Notes: a model not told the origin generated them from the sequence alone. Positions 36,722 through 45,706 are shown, counted from the stretch's first letter. The stretch: 64,000 nt of DNA from Leptospira sp. WS58.C1 (GCF_040833995.1 NZ_CP162137.1:1515001-1579000); one strand, 5' to 3'. Made by a program: numbers and translations.

Positions 36722-36759
36722 AAAAAAGAAAGGAGAGGCCGAAACTTTCGGCCCCTCCT
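36722..36759 (-). terminator. Strong rho-independent terminator after the porin gene
   Basis: On the - strand a 14-bp stem, AGGAGGGGCCGAAA paired with TTTCGGCCTCTCCT with one G.T pair, is followed directly by TTTCTTTTTT. It begins about 16 bp after the porin stop codon. It separates the porin from the PAS kinase. Confidence 0.88.
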
Positions 36760-36774
36760 AGGGAAAGGATTGCC

Positions 36775-38559
36775 TTATAGGGAGGCGGAGACCATGAGAT
36801 AAAAGAATTTAGAAGTATCGTCGAACGTATATCTGTTGTCTGGATTTGAGGCAAACGGATTCGTTCTTTCATTGCCGATCGCTTCTTTCGCTTTTACGAC
36901 GGAAATTCCCATCCAGATGGAGACTGATTCCGTGTAATTATAGATCCAAGTAAAATCATATTGATAGAATAACCTTCTACCCAATCTCGAATTCTCGTAA
37001 GAGAATTTATCATTGGAATAATTTTCCGTGCTTGCTCCGGTATTCGGAACTCCCGAGACCTTATACCAAGCATCTTGCAGATTCGCTTTTTGAGTGTCGT
37101 AAATAGCAAAGATGAACATTCCATAATCCGTTTTGAGATTCGCTCTGATTGAATATGACTTTATATTTTCGAATCCGACCATTAGGGATTGCCCGTTCAT
37201 AGTGTTCCAATTTGGGAAAGAACCTGCAATCTGAGGGAATAAACTCTGCCAAGTCCCGACCTTTGAATCGGATCGATTCGGGTCCCCCGAAGCGTAAGTA
37301 TAACCTATACCGAGTCGGATCCAATCGTTAACCTTGATCCCGGTATCCAAAGAAAGAAGTCTTGTGTCATATTGCACTTTCTCCGTGTAAATGTTTTTAC
37401 CGTTAGCCGCTTTTTGATCCAGAATATCCCAGTCGGCTTTGACCCTATCCCCGGTCATTCCGGACTGCCATGCTGATTCTATGGTCCAATCCCAGATCTT
37501 TCCAGCAGGTAAAAGATTGTTATTCGTTCTGTTGGTAAATCGAAAGCCCGTTGTTAATAGATCGTCTCTTTGTTTTAGGCGATCATCAAAGTCGGTAGGA
37601 TTCGGATTTGGAATCCACTTTTTAGAAACTTCCAATACGTATAGGTCTAGATGGGCTTCTTCACCGAGTTTGATCGTATTATAAGCACCGAAAAAGTAAG
37701 CCTGGTCTATAGAACCTTTCGATCTTCCATTACTCGTGGTCAAACCGTAGGGAGCGTCGTATTGATTGGAAAGGATGGTCCCGAATACATGCGATCTAAA
37801 CCATTGTGAGTCATGTACGAATCGAAGCCCATCGAATGCAAAACCGGTGTGAAGCCAATTTAACGGGCCTACAATTTTCAGATCACCAAAAGCGAAAACC
37901 TGTCTGCCTACAAAAACGGAAACGGGAAGTTTATCAGATTTTTTGAATACTATATAAGCCTCCCTAATATCCGTATTATTTCTAATATTCGTATTGGTAG
38001 AAGTCCCCGGGGTCAATGTGGTTCCGGTGCCTGTACTTAATCCGTAAGCCCAATTTCCCGCGTTCTGAGGAGTTTGGCTTCCTCCCCAAAGCCTGCTGTC
38101 TTGCACGGTGACTTTGATCGCATAATGTGGAGAAGGATCGAATAAGAACCAAAGTTGAGTGTTTTGTCCTACGAAAGAACTATAATCATCCGTCTTTTTG
38201 TTGAAATCGGGATTTTCTCTCGCTTCAAATCTGGGCCTAAGAGAAGCTCCTAACTTTAAATTATCCAGCCAAAACAAATCTGATTTTTGGGTATCCTTCA
38301 TTTGTTCGGGAGTGACTAGAAGAGTTCTGAGATGATCTACAGGAATATTTCCTTTCCATGGAGAATTGTATTTAGGTTCTTGTTTTTTGGCCTTTGATTC
38401 GGGACTTTCCGTTTTGTTCGTATCCGAAGAAGGGGTAGGGTTCGGACTTACTTCCTTAACATTCTTATTCGGGTCCTCTTCCGAATAAGAGTTTGTGCTC
38501 ATAATAATGATTATTAAGAGAAATAAGGAAAAAAACTTCAGTTTTGAGATTATCTTCAT
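36775..38559 (-). CDS. Outer-membrane porin of the alginate-export family
   Basis: A 594-residue predicted outer-membrane beta-barrel. The signal peptide (MKIISKLKFFSLFLLIIII..., cleavage near SYS-EE) is followed by a Pro/Ser/Lys-rich spacer to about residue 65. The barrel then shows LGASLRPRFEARENPDF, QNTQLWFLFDPS and DNRYTFDDTSKFFYLMVSASL at the end. The motifs fit alginate_exp-family porins, which in many bacteria carry small anionic solutes and are not necessarily linked to alginate. A sigma-54-type promoter at 38601-38616 would place the transcript start near 38589. That excludes the in-frame TTG at 38604 and supports ATG 38559. Confidence 0.85.
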   Translation of the reverse strand: MKIISKLKFFSLFLLIIIIMSTNSYSEEDPNKNVKEVSPNPTPSSDTNKTESPESKAKKQEPKYNSPWKGNIPVDHLRTLLVTPEQMKDTQKSDLFWLDNLKLGASLRPRFEARENPDFNKKTDDYSSFVGQNTQLWFLFDPSPHYAIKVTVQDSRLWGGSQTPQNAGNWAYGLSTGTGTTLTPGTSTNTNIRNNTDIREAYIVFKKSDKLPVSVFVGRQVFAFGDLKIVGPLNWLHTGFAFDGLRFVHDSQWFRSHVFGTILSNQYDAPYGLTTSNGRSKGSIDQAYFFGAYNTIKLGEEAHLDLYVLEVSKKWIPNPNPTDFDDRLKQRDDLLTTGFRFTNRTNNNLLPAGKIWDWTIESAWQSGMTGDRVKADWDILDQKAANGKNIYTEKVQYDTRLLSLDTGIKVNDWIRLGIGYTYASGDPNRSDSKVGTWQSLFPQIAGSFPNWNTMNGQSLMVGFENIKSYSIRANLKTDYGMFIFAIYDTQKANLQDAWYKVSGVPNTGASTENYSNDKFSYENSRLGRRLFYQYDFTWIYNYTESVSIWMGISVVKAKEAIGNERTNPFASNPDNRYTFDDTSKFFYLMVSASL

Positions 38560-38600
38560 TCGAGAGCAGCCCACAGTAAAAGTATCTTTCTTAAGGATTA

Positions 38601-38616
38601 GCAATTAGTGTGCCAA
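38601..38616 (-). promoter_or_regulatory. Sigma-54 (-24/-12) promoter for the porin
   Basis: On the - strand TTGGCACACTAATTGC matches the RpoN consensus TTGGCAC-N5-TTGC with GG and GC exactly 10 nt apart. The predicted start of transcription is about 12 nt after the GC, near 38589, leaving a 30-nt leader before ATG 38559. This is a near-perfect match placed correctly ahead of the gene. Confidence 0.8.
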
Positions 38617-38831
38617 TATGTTAAAAATATATTAATGTTGAATGAACTGGCGAATCAGGTCCGTTTGTTAAGATGTAAGTCGAGTATCCGCTTTACGGTA
38701 CGATGGATAAATTTACGTATTGTATAAAAAATGTACGTTTTCTAGGAGAAAACTTTTTGTAGTAACTTCGACTTGCTGGGATAAGTGAAAAGTTTAGCCC
38801 TTTTTCGGAGAAATTTATAAATAATTAATGA

Positions 38832-38850
38832 TTGGCACGAAAATTGCTTA
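38832..38850 (+). promoter_or_regulatory. Sigma-54 (-24/-12) promoter reading rightward
   Basis: TTGGCACGAAAATTGCTTA is a perfect match to the RpoN consensus, with GG at 38834-38835 and GC at 38846-38847. It fires toward the + strand, starting at about 38859, antisense to the end of the hypothetical gene at 38851-39372. The nearest + strand gene of any size is the nitrate reductase 840 bp away. The 215 bp between this site and the porin promoter hold no gene and would be the natural place for an activator site; I saw no clear one. Confidence 0.6.
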
Positions 38851-39372
38851 TTATGAGATGATATCGATATTTAATTTTTTACGAAAGTTGAATCCATAAT
38901 GTTCTATCAATTCCAGTTCGAGTTCGTTATTGAAGCGAATGATACTCTTGGCGGTTTCTTCTAATGAGACTAATAAGGGTCCTTTTCTTCCCTCCAGAAT
39001 CTCTTTTTGTAGATTCCAGAAGTATTTACTATTTTGTGGGGACTTCTTCTTATCCGTTTGTTTACTTTCGGAAACTCTTTTGTAGATCGAAATTAATTCG
39101 CTCGGAGTTTTTACATTTATATCCACCTTTTTTAATTCATAGGAAAAGTCGGGATTGTTCCCGTTGTCGGAAATCGTTTTCGTTTTTGAGATCACGGAGG
39201 GGAGAAGTTTAGAAATGTCTTCATAGATAGGAAAGGCGGCAAAGATCCAATTCACTAGATTTAAGCTGGAAAGTTTTGCGGGAGACCTTTTATATTCCGC
39301 CCAGACTTCTTCTAAAAAATCCGCTTGGGAATAGAAAAAAAACAAAATTTCATGCTCGTTCTTCTCTTTCAT
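38851..39372 (-). CDS. Hypothetical protein
   Basis: A 173-residue soluble protein rich in Lys, Glu and Ser, with hydrophobic patches (LFFFYSQADFLEEVW, LNLVNWIFAAFP) and no signal peptide, membrane segment or recognised motif. The amino-acid composition looks like a real protein and no better frame exists on the other strand. It lies between two sigma-54-like sites and is transcribed toward the porin, away from the nitrate reductase. Its 3' end is overlapped by the predicted rightward transcript from 38859. I do not recognise the family. Confidence 0.6.
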   Translation of the reverse strand: MKEKNEHEILFFFYSQADFLEEVWAEYKRSPAKLSSLNLVNWIFAAFPIYEDISKLLPSVISKTKTISDNGNNPDFSYELKKVDINVKTPSELISIYKRVSESKQTDKKKSPQNSKYFWNLQKEILEGRKGPLLVSLEETAKSIIRFNNELELELIEHYGFNFRKKLNIDIIS

Positions 39373-39438
39373 CTTTTGGGTTCGAGCCTAGAGGACCTTC
39401 GGGATCCCAGGGGACCTTTTTCTTTCTATGCAGGATAA

Positions 39439-39672
39439 ATGCCAGATCTAAAAAAGAAAGCCAATTCGTTTCTGATCGTTCTGAATCTGAATTCCAGTGT
39501 ATATTCTGCATTTCTTTGCCAGATCCTCCCGTTCGGTATGCCAATATTGACTTTGTCGAAGATACTACATTGCAGAAATTCTATACAAACTGCCTCAGAA
39601 CTGAAGAGGAAGGTGTCTTCTCTTCTCGAAACCAGACTCGGAAAGCATCTAATTGGCCTGTTTTCTAAATAA
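39439..39672 (+). CDS. Possible small protein upstream of the nitrate reductase
   Basis: An open frame of 77 codons from ATG 39439, with AGGA 3 nt upstream (a short spacing) and a stop 24 bp before the nitrate reductase. The sequence has a hydrophobic middle (VYSAFLCQILPFGMPILTLS) and a basic amphipathic C-terminal half (ELKRKVSSLLETRLGKHLIGLF). It fills most of the 324-bp space between the hypothetical gene and the reductase. No family is recognised and overlapping frames on both strands are also open, so this may be chance. Confidence 0.25.
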   Translation: MPDLKKKANSFLIVLNLNSSVYSAFLCQILPFGMPILTLSKILHCRNSIQTASELKRKVSSLLETRLGKHLIGLFSK

Positions 39673-39680
39673 TACAGGAT

Positions 39681-39696
39681 ATGGCGTGATAATTGC
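39681..39696 (+). promoter_or_regulatory. Sigma-54-like element abutting the nitrate reductase start
   Basis: ATGGCGTGATAATTGC has GG (39683-39684) and GC (39695-39696) spaced 10 nt apart and an intact TTGC -12 box. The -24 box TGGCGTG departs from TGGCACG at two less conserved positions. If used, transcription would begin near 39708, just before an in-frame ATG at 39709, giving a nearly leaderless message. No ribosome site is seen ahead of either ATG. Confidence 0.4.
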
Positions 39697-42600
39697 ATGA
39701 ATACAAGTATGCAAAACCTGGAGACCTTTCAAACAACTTGCCCTTACTGTGGGGTAGGTTGCGGCCTGAAGGTGGAAAAAAGCGGACCCCAGGATATTTC
39801 TGTGAGTGGGGATCCCGATCATCCAACAAACAGAGGTGTCCTTTGCTCAAAGGGGATGAATTTGCATTATTCCGTCATGGACAGGTCAGATCGAATTCTG
39901 TTCCCGATGATGAGGGAGGATCGTTTTTCTCCTCTAAAAAGAACCGGTTGGGATAAGGCATTGGATCTCGCTGCGGAAAAATTTAAGGGTTATATCCGGG
40001 ATTTCGGCCCTGATTCGGTGGGGTTTTACGTTTCGGGACAACTTCTGACAGAAGAATACTATATTATAAATAAGTTAACTAAGGGATTTTTAGGGACAAA
40101 CAATATAGACACAAATTCCAGACTTTGTATGAGTTCTGCCGTCACTGGATATAAGATGGCATTCGGAGAAGACGCCGTTCCGGTCGGATACGAAGATCTG
40201 GACCTTGCGGATTGTTTTTTAGTAGCTGGGGCAAACCCTGCCTGGTGCCATCCGATCGTATTCAGAAGAATAGAAGCTAGAAAAAGAGAAAATCCGAATA
40301 TTAAACTCATAGTAGTGGATCCTCGTAGGACGGAGTCCTGCGAACATGCGGACATTCATCTGCAGATAAATCCCGGAACTGATATTTATTTATTTCATGC
40401 AATTGCAAGAATTCTAATAGAGAAAAATTGGATAGATACTGAATTCATAAGGACGCATACCGAAGGATTCGAGGAACTAAAAACGAAAGTTTTCGAAATT
40501 CCGGTTCAAAAAGCCGCTGAGACCTGCGGGATCTCTTTCGAACTAATTTATAAAACTGCGGAATACATTTCTAAAGCGAATGGATTTATCAGCTTATGGG
40601 CTATGGGGTTGAACCAAAGTGTTGTCGGAGTGAACAAAAATTTGGCCCTGATCAATCTTTCTCTTCTCACTGGGCATATTGGAAAACCAGGATCCGGTCC
40701 ATTCTCCTTAACCGGTCAATCTAATGCCATGGGTGGAAGGGAAGTTGGAGGACTTTGTAATCTTCTTCCTGCGCATAGAGACCTGGAGAATCCGGAACAT
40801 AGAAATGAGGTCGCAAAATTTTGGGGAGTGGCTTCTATCTCAGATTCTCCCGGTTACAGTGCGACTGAAATTTTTGAAAAGCTTGCCTCCGGCAAAATGA
40901 AAGCTATATGGATCATTTGTACGAATCCTGCAGTCAGTCTTCCGGATGTAAGAGCCGCCGAATCCGGTCTTCGTTCGGCTGAGTTTGTAGTTGTCCAGGA
41001 TATTTCCTCCGAATCTAGCGTGATCCCTTTCGCGGACCTTGTACTTCCTGCTGCCGGTTGGGCGGAGAAGAAGGGTACAATGACAAGTTCCGATCGTAGT
41101 ATTTCTGTTCTCCCGAAAATTTTAGAACCTCCAGGGGAAGCAAAAGCTGATTCTTGGATCATACAAGATTTCGCTAAAAAAATGGGATTCGGTCCTTCGT
41201 TCGATTATTCCGATGAAGAAGAAATTTTTTTGGAACATTGTAGATTAACGGAAGGGACTAAGATCGATATATTAGGTTTAGATTATCAAGAAATCCGTAA
41301 ACACAGAGCGATTAGATGGCCTTATCCCCGGAAGGGGCATTCGGATAACGTGCGATTATTTAGCGACGGAAAATTTTACAGAAAGAATGAGAAAGCAAAG
41401 ATTCACTCCGTAAGATCCGAAGACGACTCCGAAAAAACGGACGACGATTTTCCTTTGGTGCTTACCACCGGAAGGATCAGGGATCAATGGCATACAATGA
41501 CCAGGACAGGTAAGGTCAAAAAATTGAAAGAACATAGACCTGAACCTTTTTTGGAGATCCACCCGGACGACGCTTATAAATACGATATCAAAGACGGAAT
41601 GGTGGTGACCATTTCGAGCAAGAGAGGATCCGTTCGTGCAAAAGCCCTCCTAACAGATTCCATAAAACGTGGTGTCGTATTTTTGCCGATGCATTGGGGA
41701 AGAAAGAATGGAACTGATATGTTCAGGTCCAATAATCTTACTAGTTCCGCTTCTGATCCATTGTCCAAACAACCAGGTTTTAAAATTTCTGCAGTCCGGA
41801 TCGCTCCTTATAAAAAACCTAAGGAGAAAATTTTAATCGTCGGTGGCGGAACTGCCGCATACGCATTCTTAAAACAATACAGGGACCTTGCACCGGGTGA
41901 TGATATCACAGTGATGTGTAGGGAAGAAAATCCTTTTTATAATAGGGTACTTCTTCCGGATTATATCGGAGGGGAAAAGGAATTCGACGATCTTATGCCG
42001 ACTGATCCCGAGGAGGTAAAGTCCTGGAATTTGGACCTTTTTCCAAATAAATCCGTTCAGATGATCTATACAGAAGGGAAGAAGGTCCGTGATACGGAAG
42101 GAACATTATATTCCTATAATAAACTTGTGCTTGCGATGGGAAGTTCTCCGGTCTGGCCTGCAAAGGTCCGCCCCGAAATGCAAGGGGTGTTTAGTTTAAG
42201 AAGTAAATCGGATGCGGATCGGATCAAAGGTTTTTTTGTCCCGAAGTCCCATGCGCTTATAGTGGGTGGCGGACTTCTCGGATTGGAACTTGCAGCGGCA
42301 TTAAAAGGTGTCGGCGTAAAAGTGACTGTTCTTGTTCGATCGGATCGTTTGATGTCCCAAAAATTGGATGTTGTGGGCTCGGATATCTTAAAAGAAGAGA
42401 TACTTGCAAGAGGGATCGAGTTAATATTCGAATGTGAAATTTCTAAGATAGAAGGAACGGAAAGAGTTTCGAAAGTTCAACTCTCGAACGGGAATTTTGT
42501 CGAGCCCGATGGGATTATTTTTGCGATCGGGACGAAACCGAATTTCGAGATTGCGGTCAAGGGTGGATTGGATTGTAATAACGGAGTGGTGGTGGATTCT

Positions 42601-43224
42601 TTTTTAAGATCTAGCGATCCGGACGTGTATTGTATCGGGGAGATTGCAGAACATAAAACCGGAAGTTACGGGAATATTTCGGCCGTGGATGACCAAGCAA
42701 AGATCGCGGCTCAACATCTATTCGGTTACGCATTCAACGAATATACCGGTTCGTTACATGCTCATATTCTAAAGATCCCGGGATTGGAATTGGCTACGAT
42801 CCGGCTTCCGGATATTCCTATGGAAATCCCTATGGATAAACGGGAAGAATTCGAAGAGATCATATTCTTAGATCGTAAAAAACGTTTTTATAAAAAATGT
42901 ATCATCCGGAACGACCGGTTGGTTGCCGCTATTTTGATAGGTGATAAGTCTTCCTTTAGCAGAATGAAAGATTGGGTTTCTTCCGGTATTGAATTGGGGG
43001 ATCGTAGGAAACATCTTCTGAATGACGACGAAATGATGAAACCTCTTCAGGGAAAGGTTGTCTGTTCCTGCAACGGAGTAGGAGAAGGAAATATCAGAGA
43101 AGCCATCCAGGATGGAGAAAGAACCCTGGAGGCAATCGGTAGACGGACAGGTGCAGGAACAGGATGTGGAAGCTGCCGTTTGGAAGTGACTACCATCCTA
43201 AAAAGTATGTCCAAGGAAGCCTAA
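39697..43224 (+). CDS. Fused assimilatory nitrate reductase: molybdenum catalytic part + NirB-like FAD reductase + BFD [2Fe-2S]
   Basis: A 1,175-residue cytoplasmic enzyme with no signal peptide. Residues 1-60 bind a [4Fe-4S] cluster (Cys15, 18, 22, 50). Residues about 60-690 are the Mo-bis-MGD catalytic subunit, with the Nas/Nap-type molybdenum Cys144 in NIDTNSRLCMSSAV and the dinucleotide-binding domain (VLTTGRIRDQWHTMTRTGK). Residues about 700-1090 form a NirB-like pyridine-nucleotide disulfide oxidoreductase (LIVGGGTAAYAF, LIVGGGLLGLELAAAL). Residues about 1110-1175 are a BFD-type [2Fe-2S] domain (VCSCNGVGEGNI, GTGCGSC). This gives one polypeptide able to take NAD(P)H electrons to nitrate. 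No nitrite reductase or nitrate transporter gene is in the window. ATG 39709 is an alternative start. Confidence 0.9.
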   Translation: MNTSMQNLETFQTTCPYCGVGCGLKVEKSGPQDISVSGDPDHPTNRGVLCSKGMNLHYSVMDRSDRILFPMMREDRFSPLKRTGWDKALDLAAEKFKGYIRDFGPDSVGFYVSGQLLTEEYYIINKLTKGFLGTNNIDTNSRLCMSSAVTGYKMAFGEDAVPVGYEDLDLADCFLVAGANPAWCHPIVFRRIEARKRENPNIKLIVVDPRRTESCEHADIHLQINPGTDIYLFHAIARILIEKNWIDTEFIRTHTEGFEELKTKVFEIPVQKAAETCGISFELIYKTAEYISKANGFISLWAMGLNQSVVGVNKNLALINLSLLTGHIGKPGSGPFSLTGQSNAMGGREVGGLCNLLPAHRDLENPEHRNEVAKFWGVASISDSPGYSATEIFEKLASGKMKAIWIICTNPAVSLPDVRAAESGLRSAEFVVVQDISSESSVIPFADLVLPAAGWAEKKGTMTSSDRSISVLPKILEPPGEAKADSWIIQDFAKKMGFGPSFDYSDEEEIFLEHCRLTEGTKIDILGLDYQEIRKHRAIRWPYPRKGHSDNVRLFSDGKFYRKNEKAKIHSVRSEDDSEKTDDDFPLVLTTGRIRDQWHTMTRTGKVKKLKEHRPEPFLEIHPDDAYKYDIKDGMVVTISSKRGSVRAKALLTDSIKRGVVFLPMHWGRKNGTDMFRSNNLTSSASDPLSKQPGFKISAVRIAPYKKPKEKILIVGGGTAAYAFLKQYRDLAPGDDITVMCREENPFYNRVLLPDYIGGEKEFDDLMPTDPEEVKSWNLDLFPNKSVQMIYTEGKKVRDTEGTLYSYNKLVLAMGSSPVWPAKVRPEMQGVFSLRSKSDADRIKGFFVPKSHALIVGGGLLGLELAAALKGVGVKVTVLVRSDRLMSQKLDVVGSDILKEEILARGIELIFECEISKIEGTERVSKVQLSNGNFVEPDGIIFAIGTKPNFEIAVKGGLDCNNGVVVDSFLRSSDPDVYCIGEIAEHKTGSYGNISAVDDQAKIAAQHLFGYAFNEYTGSLHAHILKIPGLELATIRLPDIPMEIPMDKREEFEEIIFLDRKKRFYKKCIIRNDRLVAAILIGDKSSFSRMKDWVSSGIELGDRRKHLLNDDEMMKPLQGKVVCSCNGVGEGNIREAIQDGERTLEAIGRRTGAGTGCGSCRLEVTTILKSMSKEA

Positions 43225-43231
43225 AGAGGTT

Positions 43232-45706
43232 CTAATCCGATTTAGACTTCGATGCGGCTAATAGGGCTTCCGCTCGGACCTTATTTCCATTTTTATAATG
43301 TAGTTTACTTAGATGTTCTAGGTTTTTGGAATGACCGGGATCTCTCATGAGAAGAACTTCTCCGAAATCGATCGCTTTGTCGTAATTTCCAAGTCTTGCG
43401 AGTGCGTATGAAACCCAGAGATAAACCGGGCTATCATCAGGATATTTTTCCAAATATTTTTGGCCTTCCGACCCGACAAAGATATAATCTTTCTCTTCGA
43501 TCGCACTTCTTAACGCCTTTCTACGATTTGCTTTTTCGGAAATTGTATCGGTGAGTTGTTGGTTCTGGAAAGGATCGTCCAGAATATCCGCGACCGAGGT
43601 CATTTCTTCCTTATAGGAAATCCTTACAAGACTCAAATCGTCTATGATATCCCCTCTGGAGCGGATGAGAGCTTCTATTTGTAGTAGTTCCGCTTTTGCC
43701 TCTTCTACGTCCTTTAAGAATGCTCTTTCGTCTTCGTTGATGATCTGGTTCCCATCTTCGTTGATCCCGAGTTGAACGTCGTCTCTTCCGTCGGATCCGA
43801 TCAGGATCACATCGTTCGGTTTGAGTTGAAGTGTTTGGACTACGAATACTTCGTCCGGATCCTCTACTCCTACCTTTCTGAGCATTCCGTTTTCGGAAAG
43901 GAAGTCCGCTCTTCCGTCCCTGTACATCACTACTTGTGGATGCTCTGCGTTCACAAAATACATCAGTCCCGATTCTTCATCCACAATGCCTACTACCATG
44001 GAGATCAACATTCTTCCGTCAAAGGAAACGAATACGCTCTTTAATTCATGATAACATCTTCTGAGCCAATGTTCCGGGAAGATCTCCTGCATCTCTAATG
44101 TGTTTTGGGTTCTTGTGACTATTGTTTTAAATACGGTCCCCATGATGAGAGCGCCTCCCGCTCCCTGCATGGATTTTCCCATTGCATCCCCATTAAAGAA
44201 AACTAATACAGGTCTTCCTTTCAATTTTAAGGAATAAACCGCACATAAGTCTCCACCCAATTCCCCTTGCCAATTCCTGAATTGGAACCTTTTCTTTTGG
44301 CGGCAAAGTATTTCCGCTCGTACTATATCGCTATGTCCGTAGTTTCCGGCCAAAGGTTGCATTAACTGGGAGGTTAGGAAATAATCTCCGTCTTGTTGAT
44401 GTTTGAGTTCCTTGATCTCGGTTAGGCTTTTTTGCAGATCGTTGGTTCGTTGGCGGACCTTTTCCTCCAGGCTTGCGTTTAATTCTTCCACTTCATTATG
44501 GACCCGAACGAAACGGTTTGCCAATATGAATGCTATCCCTAATATGAATGCCAAAAAAGTGAAAGGCATGATCAATGCGGAATTGATGAGCCTGTTTGTG
44601 ACCGCATAGTCGTGCACGCCTCCTAAAACGATCAATGCAACTCCACCTAAAAGTAGTCTTGCATCGGAATTACCCTTCCAAGCGGATCTTCCTGTGATGA
44701 AAGAAATATATGGAAAAACAATTACTACTGTGAGTCCTGCGACGATTGTAAGTAATAAATCTCGAATATACTGATTTACGAATATATCTAAAAAGGCTAC
44801 AAGTCCGTAAAGAGTAGCGGAATAGACGGCGAACTTCGGATGTTTTCCCTGGAAGAACCTAGCAATGAATAAAAGAAGGCTTCCGATAAACATCATCAGC
44901 GAAAATTGGTCCACCTTGGATTGTAATTGTCTATGAGAGCCGAAAAGTATCTCCGCAGTGGAATTATTCGTAAGGTGAAATATGGAAAAGAAGATCGCAA
45001 ACAATCCGAAATATAAATTGAATATATCGTTTGGTCTTCTGACAGCCAGAAGAAGATGGTAAAGTCCTACGCTGATATAAACCGCAGCAAGTAGAAATGC
45101 AACGCTTAGTTCTAATCCGAATTTTTTAAAAATGGATTCCGAAATTCCCAAGGCAACTTTAGGTCCGCTCCAATGGAAGGGTTTTCCGGGAATTGTGCAG
45201 ATTTTTGCGTAGATAAAATTTTCTCCACCTGGACGAAATGCTGCCGCAGGAAGTACGGAAATGATCCTTCCGTCTTGTCCGGAAAGATAGGGATCTCTTC
45301 TTCCTGTTTTTCCGATCAGTCCAAGTTTAGAAGTTTCGTTCAGATAAAATTCAGCGAAGTCAGAACTATGACCGGAATCGATTGCAACCGAAGTCTGCTG
45401 ATTCATCCAGGCGCGGGCCTTTTCCGGTAGCGCATGACGGATGGAAATACATCCGTCAAAATTCTGATAAACATCGTCGGAACTAAAATCGAATGGAACC
45501 GTTATTTTCGTTCCTTTTTTGAAATCCGGATTCGTGTTATTGTCGGAGATAAATTCCCACTCTCCATCTAAGGAGAGGATTGAGTCTTCCGCGATCCAGG
45601 AGGCTCTCTCACAATTGCCAAGGGAAAAAACTAGGCAGAATATAAGAAGTTTTTGTGAGACAAATCTGTGTAAATTAGATGGAATGATAAATTTCAGTTT
45701 GGTCAT
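43232..45706 (-). CDS. 7TM sensor - SpoIIE/PP2C phosphatase with C-terminal TPR
   Basis: A membrane-bound serine/threonine phosphatase of the PP2C/SpoIIE class. A lipobox-like N terminus (LIFCLVFSLGNC) precedes an extracytoplasmic region (about 35-195). Seven hydrophobic segments of a 7TMR-DISM module lie at about 200-405, followed by a coiled coil (about 410-450). The phosphatase domain (about 470-690) has GELGGDLCAVYSL, FFNGDAMGKSMQGAGGAL, VNAEHPQVVMYRDG and RGDIIDDLSLVRI. The end (about 725-820) is TPR-like. Such proteins usually control anti-sigma factor antagonists. The start is set at ATG 45706 rather than the TTG five codons earlier. It converges with the nitrate reductase gene 7 bp away. 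Confidence 0.9.
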   Translation of the reverse strand: MTKLKFIIPSNLHRFVSQKLLIFCLVFSLGNCERASWIAEDSILSLDGEWEFISDNNTNPDFKKGTKITVPFDFSSDDVYQNFDGCISIRHALPEKARAWMNQQTSVAIDSGHSSDFAEFYLNETSKLGLIGKTGRRDPYLSGQDGRIISVLPAAAFRPGGENFIYAKICTIPGKPFHWSGPKVALGISESIFKKFGLELSVAFLLAAVYISVGLYHLLLAVRRPNDIFNLYFGLFAIFFSIFHLTNNSTAEILFGSHRQLQSKVDQFSLMMFIGSLLLFIARFFQGKHPKFAVYSATLYGLVAFLDIFVNQYIRDLLLTIVAGLTVVIVFPYISFITGRSAWKGNSDARLLLGGVALIVLGGVHDYAVTNRLINSALIMPFTFLAFILGIAFILANRFVRVHNEVEELNASLEEKVRQRTNDLQKSLTEIKELKHQQDGDYFLTSQLMQPLAGNYGHSDIVRAEILCRQKKRFQFRNWQGELGGDLCAVYSLKLKGRPVLVFFNGDAMGKSMQGAGGALIMGTVFKTIVTRTQNTLEMQEIFPEHWLRRCYHELKSVFVSFDGRMLISMVVGIVDEESGLMYFVNAEHPQVVMYRDGRADFLSENGMLRKVGVEDPDEVFVVQTLQLKPNDVILIGSDGRDDVQLGINEDGNQIINEDERAFLKDVEEAKAELLQIEALIRSRGDIIDDLSLVRISYKEEMTSVADILDDPFQNQQLTDTISEKANRRKALRSAIEEKDYIFVGSEGQKYLEKYPDDSPVYLWVSYALARLGNYDKAIDFGEVLLMRDPGHSKNLEHLSKLHYKNGNKVRAEALLAASKSKSD

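Noticed and set aside
38964..39212. 82-codon + strand frame downstream of the rightward sigma-54 site
   Set aside because: Rich in Arg, Ser, Phe and Tyr as expected of the complement of a Lys/Glu-rich gene; no start signal. The - strand hypothetical protein is the better reading.
39426..39698. 90-codon - strand frame opposite the nitrate reductase upstream region
   Set aside because: It overlaps the promoter-like element, has no ribosome site and its composition looks like a shadow of the + strand frame.
43232..45706. Possible sensor histidine kinase because of the 7TM module and coiled coil
   Set aside because: The C-terminal catalytic part has PP2C/SpoIIE motifs (GDLCAVY, GDAMGKSMQGA) and no HisKA or HATPase motif.
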